A DNA stretch of 64,000 nt from Streptomyces roseochromogenus subsp. oscitans DS 12.976 (GTDB lineage: Bacteria; Actinomycetota; Actinomycetes; Streptomycetales; Streptomycetaceae). Shown piece after piece: positions 9,355 through 17,539 of this stretch (position 1 is the stretch's first letter; each line of letters starts with the position of its first letter). Below the pieces are notes generated by a model that worked only from the letters and a program-made list of their open reading frames with translations, was not told where the DNA came from and ran no database searches. The DNA lies in assembly GCF_000497445.1 (NCBI RefSeq), contig NZ_CM002285.1, forward strand, positions 4,380,089 to 4,444,088. The letters run 5' to 3'. The position numbers and the translations under genes are program-made.

Positions 9355-9549
9355 CTACGGCTTCTCGGGAACCAGGAGAGCCTGGGTCGCCTTCTTCGCG
9401 TCGCCCTTGAGCCCCGGCCGCTTCATGGCCGAGAGGTCCGCCGGGTGATCCGAGTACCGCTCCAGGTTGTGGTACGGCAGGCACGTGAACACGTAGTCGT
9501 ACGCACCCGTGGGCAACTCCGACAGCGCCTCTGCCGAATCACCGACGAC
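9355..9549 (-). pseudogene. Phage DNA methyltransferase fragment
   Basis: An open stretch of 64 codons without a start codon reads VVGDSAEALSELPTG, then YVFTCLPYHNLERYSD and DPADLSAM-like residues. This matches the segment around the catalytic (D/N/C)PPY motif of phage DNA methylases, where the active sequence would read CPPY; here the first Pro is Leu. In-frame stops occur on both sides. It is a decayed gene piece, too short to appear as a normal open frame. Confidence 0.5.
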
Positions 9550-9656
9550 CTAACTGGTTAGCCCAGCCTTTCCCTGCTGGTGGCAACCGACGTGCGTGCA
9601 TCACTCTCGAAGAAAGCGACTTGAGAAAGCCGGGTCCGGGGCCTGACTGTCCGCAG

Positions 9657-9800
9657 CTACTCGGAGGTGTGCGTCCCAAGGACCGCATCGACCCATCGCA
9701 GGTAAGCGTCCGACCCTGCCACGATGGGCACGGCCACCAACTCCGGGTTCTTCCACGGGTGATGTTCCAAGCGGTGCCCCTCCAGTTCGGCGTACCTGTC
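9657..9800 (-). pseudogene. Unassigned protein fragment, probably phage-derived
   Basis: The last 47 codons of a minus-strand frame have protein-like composition (ELEGHRLEHHPW, VAVPIVAGSDAYLRWVD) unlike the Arg/Pro-rich antisense frames around them. Upstream the likeness to coding sequence is lost. It precedes the methylase and terminase pieces in the same direction, so I group it with that remnant. No family name can be given. Confidence 0.3.
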
Positions 9801-9843
9801 CGCGTGGCCCCGCCGGGCAGACCAGCAGCATACGGAGAAGAGC

Positions 9844-10203
9844 ATGAGGAAACACATGGGAGGCGCGGCGCTCGCACTCGCGGTCGTGTCGGGGCTGACC
9901 GGATGCGGTGCTTCCGGGAAGGGCACGCACACGCCGGTCGCGGCGGGCCCGGTCACGATGCCCGAGCTGGTCGGGAAGAACGCCGAGAAGGCAGAGGAAC
10001 AGCTGGAGAAGCTCGGTGTGCCGGAGAGCCGGATCAAGCTGCGGGCGGATGACGGAACCCATGTGGTGGTGCTGGTGGCTTCGAACTGGGATGTGAACAC
10101 CCAGTCGGTGAAGGCGGGTGCTCGGCTCGGAGTGAAGGAGGTGGTCGTGCTCGGCGTGGGCAAGCCGACGTGGCGCCGGCGTCACCACGGTCACCTGCTC
10201 TGA
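9844..10203 (+). CDS. PASTA-domain lipoprotein
   Basis: 119 residues. The N-terminus has a short basic region, a hydrophobic core and a lipobox ending LTGC at residues 18-21, so the mature protein should be lipid-anchored outside the membrane. Residues about 38-88 form one PASTA-like unit (VTMPELVGKNAEKAEEQL, then GVPESRIKL), a fold that in Ser/Thr kinases and penicillin-binding proteins contacts peptidoglycan. The tail is Arg/His-rich. A purine-rich GGAGAAGAGC precedes the ATG. It lies beside the phage remnant and may be accessory. Confidence 0.7.
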   Translation: MRKHMGGAALALAVVSGLTGCGASGKGTHTPVAAGPVTMPELVGKNAEKAEEQLEKLGVPESRIKLRADDGTHVVVLVASNWDVNTQSVKAGARLGVKEVVVLGVGKPTWRRRHHGHLL

Positions 10204-10348
10204 CGTGGCTTTCAGCCCGCCCGCCGGGATGAGATCGCAGTGCCCCACCCCGTCAGGACGCTTGACGTACTCGACACAGGTGAACCCACCCCCCACTCGG
10301 CCGTAACCTGCTCGCTTCGGCGCCCGGCCCCTTGCAGGGTGCTCAGAT

Positions 10349-11542
10349 GTGACCCACGCCAGTACCACCCTCGCCTCGCCCGTAGCCGCGCTGAAGCCGG
10401 CGCAGCGCAGCCGTACCGGGCCCTCCCTCGTGCGGGCGAGTGTCGTCGCCGTGGGGCTCTTCCTCGGTGCCCGGCTCACCGGGGCCGCCGTACTCGCCCT
10501 CGTCGCGCACAGCGTCGGCAGGCATCCGCTGACGCTGCTCGCCCGGTCCTGGGACTCGGTCTGGTACCTGGGCATCGCCGCGCACGGCTACGGCCACGAC
10601 CTGCCCTCGCACGACCCGGGCCCGCACAGCGACCTGGCGTTCTTCCCGCTGTACCCGGCGCTGGTGCGGGCCGTGGCCGCACTGACCCCGCTCCGCGCGA
10701 GCACGGCCGGGCTGCTGCTGTCGTGGGCCGCGGCAGCCGCGGCAGCCGCCGGGATCCACGCGGTCGGCTCCCGGCTGCACGGGCGGGCCACCGGTATCGC
10801 ACTGGTGCTGCTGTGGGCGCTGCTGCCGCACTCGGTGGTGCTGTCGATGGCGTACACCGAGCCGGTGCTGACCGCGTTCGCGGCCTGGTCGCTGTACGCG
10901 GTGCTGGCCGGGAACTGGCTGTGGGCGGGCGTTCTCGCGGCGCTCGCGGGGCTGTCCCGGCCGAACGGGTTCGCGGTCGCCGCAGCGGTGCTGGCCGCGG
11001 CCGGAGCCGAGGCGTGGCGGGCGCGCGGAAAAGTTTCCCACAGGCTGTGGACGGGCGCGGTGCTCGCCCCGCTGGGCTGGACGGCGTATGTGCTGTGGGT
11101 GGGCCGGCGGAAGGGGGATCTGCTCGGGGGCTATTTCGAGGTGCAGCGGCTGTGGGGGTCGAGGTTCGACTTCGGGCGGGGTTCGCTGCATTACGCGCAC
11201 GCGATGCTGCTGGAGGGCAGCCGGTTCGTGGTCCCGATGGCGCTGGCCGTCGTGGCGGTGGGGACTCTGCTGTACGTGGTGCTGCTCCTGGACCGCGCTC
11301 CGCTGCCGCTGCTCGTGTACGGCGGGACGCTGCTGCTGATCGCGCTCGGCGGGTCGGGGTTCTTCGAGTCCAAGCCGCGGTTCCTGCTGCCGGCCTTCCC
11401 GCTGCTGCTGCCGCTCGCCCAGGTGCTGGTCCGGACGGCAAGAACCCGGCCCTGGCACGCGACCGTGCTGGTCGCGGCCCTGGCCGGGCTCAGCTATCTC
11501 TACGGCGCGTATCTGGTGGTGTACGCGCAGGCACCGCTGTAG
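10349..11542 (+). CDS. PIG-V-like integral membrane mannosyltransferase
   Basis: 397 residues from a GTG start. It is strongly hydrophobic with about ten predicted helices. The first extracellular loop carries the WDSVWYLGIAAHGYG segment with the acidic residue expected in GT-C fold glycosyltransferases, followed by FFPLYPALVR; both fit the actinobacterial PIG-V/mannosyltransferase group that uses polyprenyl-phosphate sugars. The acceptor is unknown. Codons 5-36 lie in a 95-bp sequence that recurs inverted at 17285-17379. Confidence 0.8.
   Translation: MTHASTTLASPVAALKPAQRSRTGPSLVRASVVAVGLFLGARLTGAAVLALVAHSVGRHPLTLLARSWDSVWYLGIAAHGYGHDLPSHDPGPHSDLAFFPLYPALVRAVAALTPLRASTAGLLLSWAAAAAAAAGIHAVGSRLHGRATGIALVLLWALLPHSVVLSMAYTEPVLTAFAAWSLYAVLAGNWLWAGVLAALAGLSRPNGFAVAAAVLAAAGAEAWRARGKVSHRLWTGAVLAPLGWTAYVLWVGRRKGDLLGGYFEVQRLWGSRFDFGRGSLHYAHAMLLEGSRFVVPMALAVVAVGTLLYVVLLLDRAPLPLLVYGGTLLLIALGGSGFFESKPRFLLPAFPLLLPLAQVLVRTARTRPWHATVLVAALAGLSYLYGAYLVVYAQAPL
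10361..10455. repeat. 95-bp inverted duplication, copy 1
   Basis: The reverse complement of this stretch matches 17285-17379 at 92 of 95 positions by eye. It falls inside the 5' end of the mannosyltransferase gene. The copies are 6.8 kb apart and in opposite orientation. Confidence 0.85.
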
Positions 11543-11558
11543 GCGGTGGCTGGCCTGC

Positions 11559-11600
11559 CCCGTGCGGGGCTACCCGTGCGGGGCTACCCGTGCGGGCCTA
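11559..11600. repeat. Three tandem 14-bp units
   Basis: The unit CCCGTGCGGGGCTA is present three times, the last with one change. It fills most of the 55-bp gap between convergent genes, and the third copy supplies the stop codon of the YbjN gene. Each unit can also fold as a small GC hairpin, so the array may act as a terminator. Confidence 0.8.
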
Positions 11601-12152
11601 TTCGGCGTCGCCCTCGGGTCCGCCTTCGCCGTCACCCTCGGGCTTGTCCGCCTCGTTGACGGCCTCCTCCAGGCCGAGCTGCTCGACCAGCCACTTGTCG
11701 AACTCGATCGCGGCCCGCACCCAGCTGACCGTGGAGGAGACGAAGTGGTTGATGTCGACGCCCGTGCCGATCAGCATCTGGGCCTCGCCGATGAGGCGGA
11801 CCGTGCCGTCGTCGTGGGTGTGGGTGTACACCTTGGGCCACAGGGTGCGGCGGTTCCAGTCGTCGACGGACTCCAGCAGCTGCGGCTTCTCGTCGATCTT
11901 GTGGGGGCGGTCGTAGAAGGTCCGCACCGAGAAGACCGCCTGCTCGGCCTCCCCGCGGAACATGAAGTACGTGCGGAACTGCTCCCACGGAGCCGCGAGG
12001 TCGCCCTCCTCGTCGACGACGTACTTCAGCTCCATCTGGTCGAGGAGCTGCTTCACAAGGTCCTGATCCGGGAGGACGGGGCCGGCCGGTCCCTGGGGCT
12101 CAGGTTCGGGCTGGCCCCCGAAGTTCGGAATCGAGGACGGGTCGATGCTCAC
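11598..12152 (-). CDS. YbjN domain-containing protein
   Basis: 184 residues from a GTG start (VSIDPSSIPNFGG). A longer frame to 12212 adds codons from a palindromic spacer and is rejected. The core (about residues 35-160) resembles the actinobacterial YbjN/DUF2596 fold related to type III secretion chaperones: FRTYFMFRGE, then LIGEAQMLIGTGVD and FVSSTVSWVRAAI. The tail is acidic and Gly-rich. It is cytoplasmic and of unknown role. It lies downstream of clpB with a hairpin between the two. Confidence 0.8.
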   Translation of the reverse strand: MSIDPSSIPNFGGQPEPEPQGPAGPVLPDQDLVKQLLDQMELKYVVDEEGDLAAPWEQFRTYFMFRGEAEQAVFSVRTFYDRPHKIDEKPQLLESVDDWNRRTLWPKVYTHTHDDGTVRLIGEAQMLIGTGVDINHFVSSTVSWVRAAIEFDKWLVEQLGLEEAVNEADKPEGDGEGGPEGDAE

Positions 12153-12183
12153 CGTGTTTTTCCCTTCATGCGGATTCCGCCAT

Positions 12184-12202
12184 CCTCCCCCATCCGGGGA
12201 GG
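12184..12202 (-). terminator. Terminator hairpin after clpB
   Basis: A 7-bp stem (CCTCCCC/GGGGAGG) with a 5-nt loop in the 140-bp gap between clpB and the YbjN gene. Confidence 0.4.
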
Positions 12203-12292
12203 GGGGTGGCAAGCCCCGGCGGCTCCGTGTCAGCCCAGGGCTGCCAGTTCCCCCATCGGCCGCCGGGAACCTCCGCTTACGGGTACCCCTCG

Positions 12293-14905
12293 CTAGAGCG
12301 TCTTCCCGGTTGACGGGCCCACCAGCAGTCCCTCGCCGAAGCGGTCGACGCGGACCGTGTCGCCGTCCTTGACCTCGCCGGAGAGGATCTCCTTGGCGAG
12401 CCGGTCGCCGATGGCGGTCTGGACGAGGCGGCGCAGCGGGCGGGCGCCGTAGGCCGGGTCGTTCCCCTCCTCGGCGAGCCAGGCCAGTGCCTCGGGGGTG
12501 ATCTCCAGGGTGAGCCGGCGCTCGGCGAGCCGCCTGCCCAGGCGGTCGATCTGCAGCTGCGCGATCCGCTCCAGCTCGGGCTGGGTCAGCGCCGAGAAGA
12601 CGACCAGGTCGTCGAGCCGGTTGAGGAACTCCGGCTTGAAGGAGGCTCGTACGACCTTGAGGACCTGCTCCTTCTTCTCCTCCTCGCTGATGACCGGGTC
12701 GGCCAGGCCGTGTTCACTCAAGAACTGGCTGCCCAGGTTGGAGGTGAGCACCAGGATGGTGTTGCGGAAGTCGACTGTGCGGCCCTGACCGTCCGTCAGC
12801 CGGCCGTCGTCCAGCACCTGGAGCAGGATGTCGAAGACCTCGGGGTGGGCCTTCTCCACCTCGTCCAGGAGGATGACGGAGTACGGGCGGCGGCGGACCG
12901 CCTCCGTGAGCTGGCCGCCCTCCTCGTAACCGACGTAGCCGGGAGGCGCGCCGACCAGGCGGGCCACGCTGTGCTTCTCGCCGTACTCGGACATGTCGAT
13001 GCGGACCATGGCCCGCTCGTCGTCGAAGAGGAAGTCCGCGAGTGCCTTGGCGAGTTCGGTCTTGCCTACGCCGGTCGGACCGAGGAAGAGGAAGGAGCCG
13101 GTGGGGCGGTCGGGGTCGGCGATGCCCGCGCGGGAGCGTCGTACGGCGTCGCTCACGGCCCGTACGGCCTCGGTCTGGCCGATGAGCCGCCGGCCCAGCT
13201 CGTCCTCCATGCGCAGCAGTTTCTGTGTCTCGCCCTCCAGGAGGCGGCCGGCCGGGATGCCGGTCCAGGCGGCGACGACGTCGGCGATGTCGTCCGAGCC
13301 GACCTCGTCCTTGACCATGGTGTCCTTGGCGACCTCCTCCTCGGCCTCGGAGGCGGCCTCCAGCTCCTTCTCCAGCTGCGGGATCTCGCCGTAGAGCAGC
13401 TTGGCGGCGGTGTCGAAGTCGCCGTCGCGCTGGGCACGTTCGGCCTGACCGCGCAGGTCGTCCAGGCGCTCCTTCAGCTCGCCGACCCGGTTGAGGGACT
13501 GCTTCTCCTTCTCCCAGCGGGCGGTCAGGCCCCGCAACTCCTCCTCCTTGTCGGCGAGGTCGCGGCGCAGCTTCTCCAGCCGGGCGAGGGAGGCGGGGTC
13601 GGTCTCCTTGCCGATCGCCAGCTCCTCCATCTTCAACCGGTCGACGGCGCGCTGGAGTTCGTCGATCTCGACAGGGGACGAGTCGATCTCCATGCGAAGG
13701 CGGGAGGCGGCCTCGTCGACCAGGTCGATGGCCTTGTCGGGCAGGAAGCGGGAGGTGATGTAGCGGTCGGAGAGGGTCGCGGCGGCCACCAGCGCGCTGT
13801 CGGCGATCTGCACCTTGTGGTGGGCCTCGTACCGGCCCTTCAGGCCGCGCAGGATCGCGACGGTGTCCTCGACGGTCGGCTCGGCGACCAGCACCTGCTG
13901 GAAGCGGCGCTCCAGCGCGGGGTCCTTCTCGATCCGCTCCCGGTACTCGTCCAGCGTGGTCGCGCCGACCATGCGCAGCTCACCGCGGGCCAGCATGGGC
14001 TTGAGCATGTTGCCCGCGTCCATCGCGGAATCGCCGCCGGCGCCGGCCCCGACAACGGTGTGCAGCTCGTCGATGAAGGTGATGATCTGCCCGTCGGAGT
14101 CCTTGATCTCGGCGAGGACGGCCTTGAGCCGCTCCTCGAACTCACCGCGGTACTTGGCACCGGCGACCATGGCACCGAGGTCGAGCGCGACGAGCCGCTT
14201 GTCCTTGAGGGACTCGGGCACGTCCCCCTTGACGATCCGCTGCGCGAGCCCTTCCACCACGGCCGTCTTGCCGACGCCGGGCTCTCCGATGAGCACGGGG
14301 TTGTTCTTGGTCCTCCGGCTCAGCACCTGCACGACCCGCCGGATCTCCTGGTCCCGCCCGATGACCGGATCCAGTCGGCCCTCGCGGGCGGCGGCGGTGA
14401 AGTCGGTGCCGAACTTCTCCAGGGCCTTGTACTGGCCCTCGGGGTCGGCGGTGGTCACGCGGCGTCCTCCCCTGGCCTTCTTGAAGGCCTCCAGCAGCTT
14501 CTTCGCGTCGGCACCCTGGCCCTTGAGCAGCTCACCGGCGGCTCCGCCCTTCGCGGCGATGCCGATCAGCAGATGCTCGGTCGACAGGTAGTCGTCACCG
14601 AGGTCCTTCGCGCGCTCGCCGGCGTCGGCGAGCACGGCCAGCAGCTCACGGCCCGGCTGCGGGGGCGCAACCGTGGATCCGGTCACGCTGGGCAGCGCGG
14701 CCAGCAGCTTTTCCGCACCCGCCCGTACGGCCGCCTGGTCGGCCTCCACGGCCGCGAGCAGGTCGGTGATGTTCTCGTTGTCCTGGCCCTGAAGCAGCGC
14801 CAGCAGCAGGTGAGCAGGGGTAAGGTCCGCGTGCCCTCCGGTCACGGCCCGGTTGCTCGCCGCGTTGATCGCGTCCCGGCTCCTGTTGGTCAGCTCGGCG
14901 TCCAC
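12293..14905 (-). CDS. clpB: ATP-dependent disaggregase ClpB
   Basis: 870 residues from a GTG start ([14 protein letters not shown]) that follows a GAGGAG ribosome site; nine further codons upstream are not used. Two N-terminal Clp repeats (about 1-150) are followed by AAA-1 with Walker A GEPGVGKT and Walker B FIDELHT, a coiled middle domain rich in Glu/Lys/Leu (about 400-530), then AAA-2 with GPTGVGKT and LLDEVEKAH. ClpB pulls polypeptides out of aggregates together with DnaK, DnaJ and GrpE, encoded 6 kb away. A HAIR operator lies 60 bp upstream, so HspR repression is expected. Confidence 0.97.
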   Translation of the reverse strand: MDAELTNRSRDAINAASNRAVTGGHADLTPAHLLLALLQGQDNENITDLLAAVEADQAAVRAGAEKLLAALPSVTGSTVAPPQPGRELLAVLADAGERAKDLGDDYLSTEHLLIGIAAKGGAAGELLKGQGADAKKLLEAFKKARGGRRVTTADPEGQYKALEKFGTDFTAAAREGRLDPVIGRDQEIRRVVQVLSRRTKNNPVLIGEPGVGKTAVVEGLAQRIVKGDVPESLKDKRLVALDLGAMVAGAKYRGEFEERLKAVLAEIKDSDGQIITFIDELHTVVGAGAGGDSAMDAGNMLKPMLARGELRMVGATTLDEYRERIEKDPALERRFQQVLVAEPTVEDTVAILRGLKGRYEAHHKVQIADSALVAAATLSDRYITSRFLPDKAIDLVDEAASRLRMEIDSSPVEIDELQRAVDRLKMEELAIGKETDPASLARLEKLRRDLADKEEELRGLTARWEKEKQSLNRVGELKERLDDLRGQAERAQRDGDFDTAAKLLYGEIPQLEKELEAASEAEEEVAKDTMVKDEVGSDDIADVVAAWTGIPAGRLLEGETQKLLRMEDELGRRLIGQTEAVRAVSDAVRRSRAGIADPDRPTGSFLFLGPTGVGKTELAKALADFLFDDERAMVRIDMSEYGEKHSVARLVGAPPGYVGYEEGGQLTEAVRRRPYSVILLDEVEKAHPEVFDILLQVLDDGRLTDGQGRTVDFRNTILVLTSNLGSQFLSEHGLADPVISEEEKKEQVLKVVRASFKPEFLNRLDDLVVFSALTQPELERIAQLQIDRLGRRLAERRLTLEITPEALAWLAEEGNDPAYGARPLRRLVQTAIGDRLAKEILSGEVKDGDTVRVDRFGEGLLVGPSTGKTL

Positions 14906-14964
14906 GTTGTCCGTTCTCCTCCTCGGCCACACTCTCCACTGCTGACTTAACCAGCGTACACAAA

Positions 14965-14985
14965 GTTGAGTCTATTCCGCTCAAG
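14965..14985 (-). promoter_or_regulatory. HAIR operator (HspR-binding site) of clpB
   Basis: GTTGAGT-N7-GCTCAAG matches the HspR-associated inverted repeat CTTGAGT-N7-ACTCAAG with one change per half-site and the exact 7-bp spacer. It is centred about 70 bp upstream of the clpB start, where it can block the promoter. Confidence 0.85.
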
Positions 14986-15022
14986 GTAGGCGGGAAGCCG
15001 TGCGGGGACTAGGTTGCGGGGC

Positions 15023-15415
15023 ATGGCGATCCACTCTGAGCAATACCTGGAGTTCTGGCGAGAACGCCACCTGTGCACCCTGACGACGCTCCGTCCCGAC
15101 GGCAGCCCGCATGTGGTGCCGGTGGGGGTGACGTACGACGCGGCGGCCGGGCTGGCCAGAGTGATCACCAACGGAGCCAGCGCGAAGGTGAGACACGTGC
15201 GCGCGGCCGGAGCCGAGGGCGCCCGGGTGGCGGTGTGCCAGGTGGACGGCCGGCGCTGGGCGACGCTGGAAGGGCGCGCACGGGTGCGGACGGAACCGGA
15301 ACACGTCGCGGAGGCGGTACGGCGCTATGCCGAGCGCTACGAGCGGACGCCGAGGCCGAATCCGGAGCGCGTGGTGATCGAGATAGCGGTGGAACGGGCG
15401 CTGGGGAATGGCTGA
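15023..15415 (+). CDS. PPOX-class flavin/F420-binding protein
   Basis: 130 residues starting at ATG MAIHSEQYLEF. It has the split-barrel flavin reductase fold of pyridoxamine-phosphate-oxidase-like proteins: HLCTLTTLRPDGSPHVVPVGV, slightly shortened here as LTTLRPDGSPHVVP, then WATLEGRARV. Streptomyces and mycobacterial members of this size often use F420 rather than FMN; the cofactor is not determinable here. The gene diverges from clpB, sharing the region with the HAIR site, so heat control of both sides is conceivable. Confidence 0.8.
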   Translation: MAIHSEQYLEFWRERHLCTLTTLRPDGSPHVVPVGVTYDAAAGLARVITNGASAKVRHVRAAGAEGARVAVCQVDGRRWATLEGRARVRTEPEHVAEAVRRYAERYERTPRPNPERVVIEIAVERALGNG

Positions 15416-15478
15416 GATGACCGAAAACTTTCAGCCGCCATGGAAGCGCACCCATACCCGCACATATCCCCGAAAACT

Positions 15479-15519
15479 GCAGCGGCGTCACCGTGTTCAG
15501 GTCACGGTGACGCCGCTGC
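15479..15519. terminator. Bidirectional terminator hairpin
   Basis: Perfect 17-bp stem (GCAGCGGCGTCACCGTG and its complement) with a 7-nt loop between convergent genes. Confidence 0.85.
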
Positions 15520-15562
15520 GGGGGGAAGCACCTGAGCGATCTTTTACGACGGGGGAATCGCG

Positions 15563-15898
15563 TCAGGCACTGCGGGGGGTGGCCGAGATGGTCCTCACGT
15601 CCCGGTCCGTCGGCCCGGCAAGCCGATGGTCCCGCTGGTCGAGGTTCACAAAGATCATTCCGTACCGGACGGCGCACCGCACCGGCTGGGGCGCGCCCCG
15701 CGGCTTGCGCAGGCACCGGTACGCCCGCACGTCCTCGTCCTCGTCCCGCGTCACGACGACCGGCTCACCGAACACGGTCACCATCAGCGAGTCACCGCTG
15801 TGGGGGATGGCGGTGACCAGGTCGATGAAGTGCCAGCCGGAGCGGTACGCCGTGGCCATTTCGCGGCGGAAGGAGCGGTCGTCGGGTGGAGTGGTCAT
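15563..15898 (-). CDS. Small Rieske-like protein lacking cluster ligands
   Basis: 111 residues. The order of segments resembles the N-terminal Rieske domain of ring-hydroxylating oxygenases: GWHFIDLVTAIPHSGD, GEPVVVTRDEDEDVRAY, RGAP, then RYGMIFVNLD. The two Cys-x-His / Cys-x2-His ligand pairs that hold the [2Fe-2S] cluster are not present; the region between RGAP and the last segment is shortened. So it cannot be an ordinary Rieske protein. Its ATG overlaps the stop of the DSSW-peptide gene by four bases, indicating translational coupling. Function unknown. Confidence 0.6.
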   Translation of the reverse strand: MTTPPDDRSFRREMATAYRSGWHFIDLVTAIPHSGDSLMVTVFGEPVVVTRDEDEDVRAYRCLRKPRGAPQPVRCAVRYGMIFVNLDQRDHRLAGPTDRDVRTISATPRSA

Positions 15899-16143
15899 GA
15901 CCGCACGATCCAGCTGCTGTCATGCGGAGCGACCCACGAACTGTCACCCGGGACATCGGATGCCGCGATCACCCAGCTGCTGTCACCCGAACCGGCGGCA
16001 GCCACGCGCCAACTGCTGTCCTGCGCGACGTCACTCTTCGTCCCCGCGTGGCCGGTCAGCGCCCCGAAGGCCAGTGCGGCGGAGAAGGCGGCGACAAGCG
16101 CCGAGCGAAGCATTCTCTTATGCATAGTCGGCTTCGTCCTCAT
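15895..16143 (-). CDS. Small secreted peptide with four DSSW repeats
   Basis: 82 residues from the ATG reading MRTKPTMHKRML; longer frames are rejected because the basic n-region and hydrophobic core (SALVAAFSAALAFGALTG) make a proper signal peptide, cleaved around residue 33. The mature about 48 residues contain the tetrapeptide DSSW four times, at 42-45, 54-57, 67-70 and 75-78. It contains no Cys, and no lanthipeptide or lasso enzymes are nearby. The Rieske-like gene overlaps its stop, and a LuxR-type regulator is transcribed divergently 113 bp away. It may be a signal or a modified-peptide precursor. Confidence 0.65.
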   Translation of the reverse strand: MRTKPTMHKRMLRSALVAAFSAALAFGALTGHAGTKSDVAQDSSWRVAAAGSGDSSWVIAASDVPGDSSWVAPHDSSWIVRS

Positions 16144-16256
16144 TTGAAGGTCACCTCTCCCCCGTCCGAATACGACGATGGCCCATTCCGGCACGTCATG
16201 GCCACACAATCGATGCATCATGTTCCTGCACGTTCAGGACCCTGGGGGGTGGAGAT

Positions 16257-17240
16257 TTGGCGATAAATGAGACTAAGCGGACACATCCCCACGGGCTGAC
16301 CGACCTGTGCGAGGACGGGCGCCGCCTTTACGGGAACGCTCTCCGGACGGGACGACTGGCCCGTGCGGATGTGGAACCCGCGCCGTGTTTGATGGAGTTC
16401 GCCCTCCTGCATCCCGACCCCGACGACCCGAACTGGCTGCGTCCGGTACCTCCCTCGATCGCCCTGGCCCAGCGGCTCAACCCGATCGAGCACGAGATCA
16501 ACCAGCGCAGGCGGCAGTCAATCGAACTGGCCGATGCTTTCGAGCCGTTCATGAGCATCAGTGCCCAGCCGACGTCGACCACGCACTCGATCACCGTGCT
16601 GGAAGGCCTCGACCGGATCAACGCGGCACTGGATCTGGCCACAACTCAGTGCCAGAGCGAGATGCTCACCGTGCAGCCGAGCCGCCGACGGCTCGAACAC
16701 ACCCTCACCAAGGCACTGGAGCGCGACCGCCCGCTGATCGAACGCGGCTGCCGTATAAGGACCCTCTACCAGCACCCGGCCCGCTACAGCCCGGAGACGC
16801 TGGCGTACGTGGCCCAGTTCACCGACGGCAAGGTGGAGTACCGCACCATCGACGAACTCGTCGAGCGGCTGATCATCTGCGACGAGACCGTGGCCTTCAT
16901 CCCGACGCGCGACGACGGGGAGATGGCCCTGGAACTCCGGCATCCGGGGCTCGTCCGCTATCTGATCAAGGTCTTCGAGTTCATGTGGGCCCGCGCGGTT
17001 CCGCTGAGCGCCGGCGCCCCCTACGAGACCGCCCCCGACGGCATCACGGAGATCCAGCACTCCATCGCCAAGCTCCTGGTCGAGGGGCACGTCGACGAGG
17101 CCATCGCGCGGCGGCTGGGCATGAACGTGCGCACCTGCCGGGCTCACATCGCCAAGCTCGCCACCGCACTGGGCAGCGGCAGCCGGGCCCAACTCGGTTT
17201 TCTCATCGCGCAGTCGGGGATGCTGGAGCAGGACCTCTGA
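16257..17240 (+). CDS. LuxR-type HTH regulator A
   Basis: 327 residues from a TTG start three bases after a GGTGGAG ribosome site; no in-frame ATG lies near. Residues about 60-250 are an alpha/beta sensor region like the TrmB/PLD-like domain found in this Streptomyces regulator group (LTVQPSRRR, RTLYQHPARY, CDETVAFIP). Residues about 265-320 are a LuxR-type helix-turn-helix (AKLLVEGHVDEAIARRLGM). It diverges from the DSSW peptide gene and likely controls it. Regulator B at 17502-18548 is a clear paralogue on the other strand. Confidence 0.8.
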   Translation: MAINETKRTHPHGLTDLCEDGRRLYGNALRTGRLARADVEPAPCLMEFALLHPDPDDPNWLRPVPPSIALAQRLNPIEHEINQRRRQSIELADAFEPFMSISAQPTSTTHSITVLEGLDRINAALDLATTQCQSEMLTVQPSRRRLEHTLTKALERDRPLIERGCRIRTLYQHPARYSPETLAYVAQFTDGKVEYRTIDELVERLIICDETVAFIPTRDDGEMALELRHPGLVRYLIKVFEFMWARAVPLSAGAPYETAPDGITEIQHSIAKLLVEGHVDEAIARRLGMNVRTCRAHIAKLATALGSGSRAQLGFLIAQSGMLEQDL

Positions 17241-17284
17241 CGCCCGACGGAACAAGACGGAACAAAAAGGTGACTTTGCCTCCA

Positions 17285-17379
17285 CCCACGGCGACGACAC
17301 TCGCCCGCACGAGGGAGGGCCCGGTACAGCTGCGCTGCGTCGGCTTCAGCGCGGCTACGGGCGAGGCGAGGGTGGTCCT
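17285..17379. repeat. 95-bp inverted duplication, copy 2
   Basis: Matches the reverse complement of 10361-10455 with three substitutions (at about 17328, 17340 and 17377). It is wedged between the stop of regulator A and a duplicated regulator tail, with no function visible. Confidence 0.85.
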
Positions 17380-17382
17380 GAC

Positions 17383-17539
17383 CGTCGCCCTGGCCAGGGA
17401 GCAGGAACTGCTGTCACGGGGCGGCCGTATGCGCGCCCTCGACGAGGTACCCGACCGCCTCATCGTCCTCGGCAGCGACAGCCGGGCCCAGCTGGGCTGT
17501 CTCATCGCACGCCCGGGGACTCTTGATCAGGAGCCGTGA
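17383..17539 (+). pseudogene. Tail fragment of a LuxR-type regulator
   Basis: The frame ending at 17539 finishes LGSDSRAQLGCLIARPG then LDQEP, closely matching the end of regulator A (LGSGSRAQLGFLIAQSG then LEQDL). About 24 codons are clearly homologous and the DNA is still similar. No sensor domain or start remains. It overlaps the 3' end of regulator B on the other strand. It is best read as the remnant of a third paralogue or a partial duplication. Confidence 0.5.

Noticed and set aside
12710..14950. Long open frame opposite clpB (746 codons)
   Set aside because: Third-position GC bias of clpB keeps antisense frames open; its translation is Leu/Gly/Asp/Val/His-rich without domains.
15895..16143. 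Classical lanthipeptide or lasso precursor
   Set aside because: The peptide has a Sec-type signal sequence and no Cys, and no LanM/LanB or lasso B/C enzymes lie nearby.
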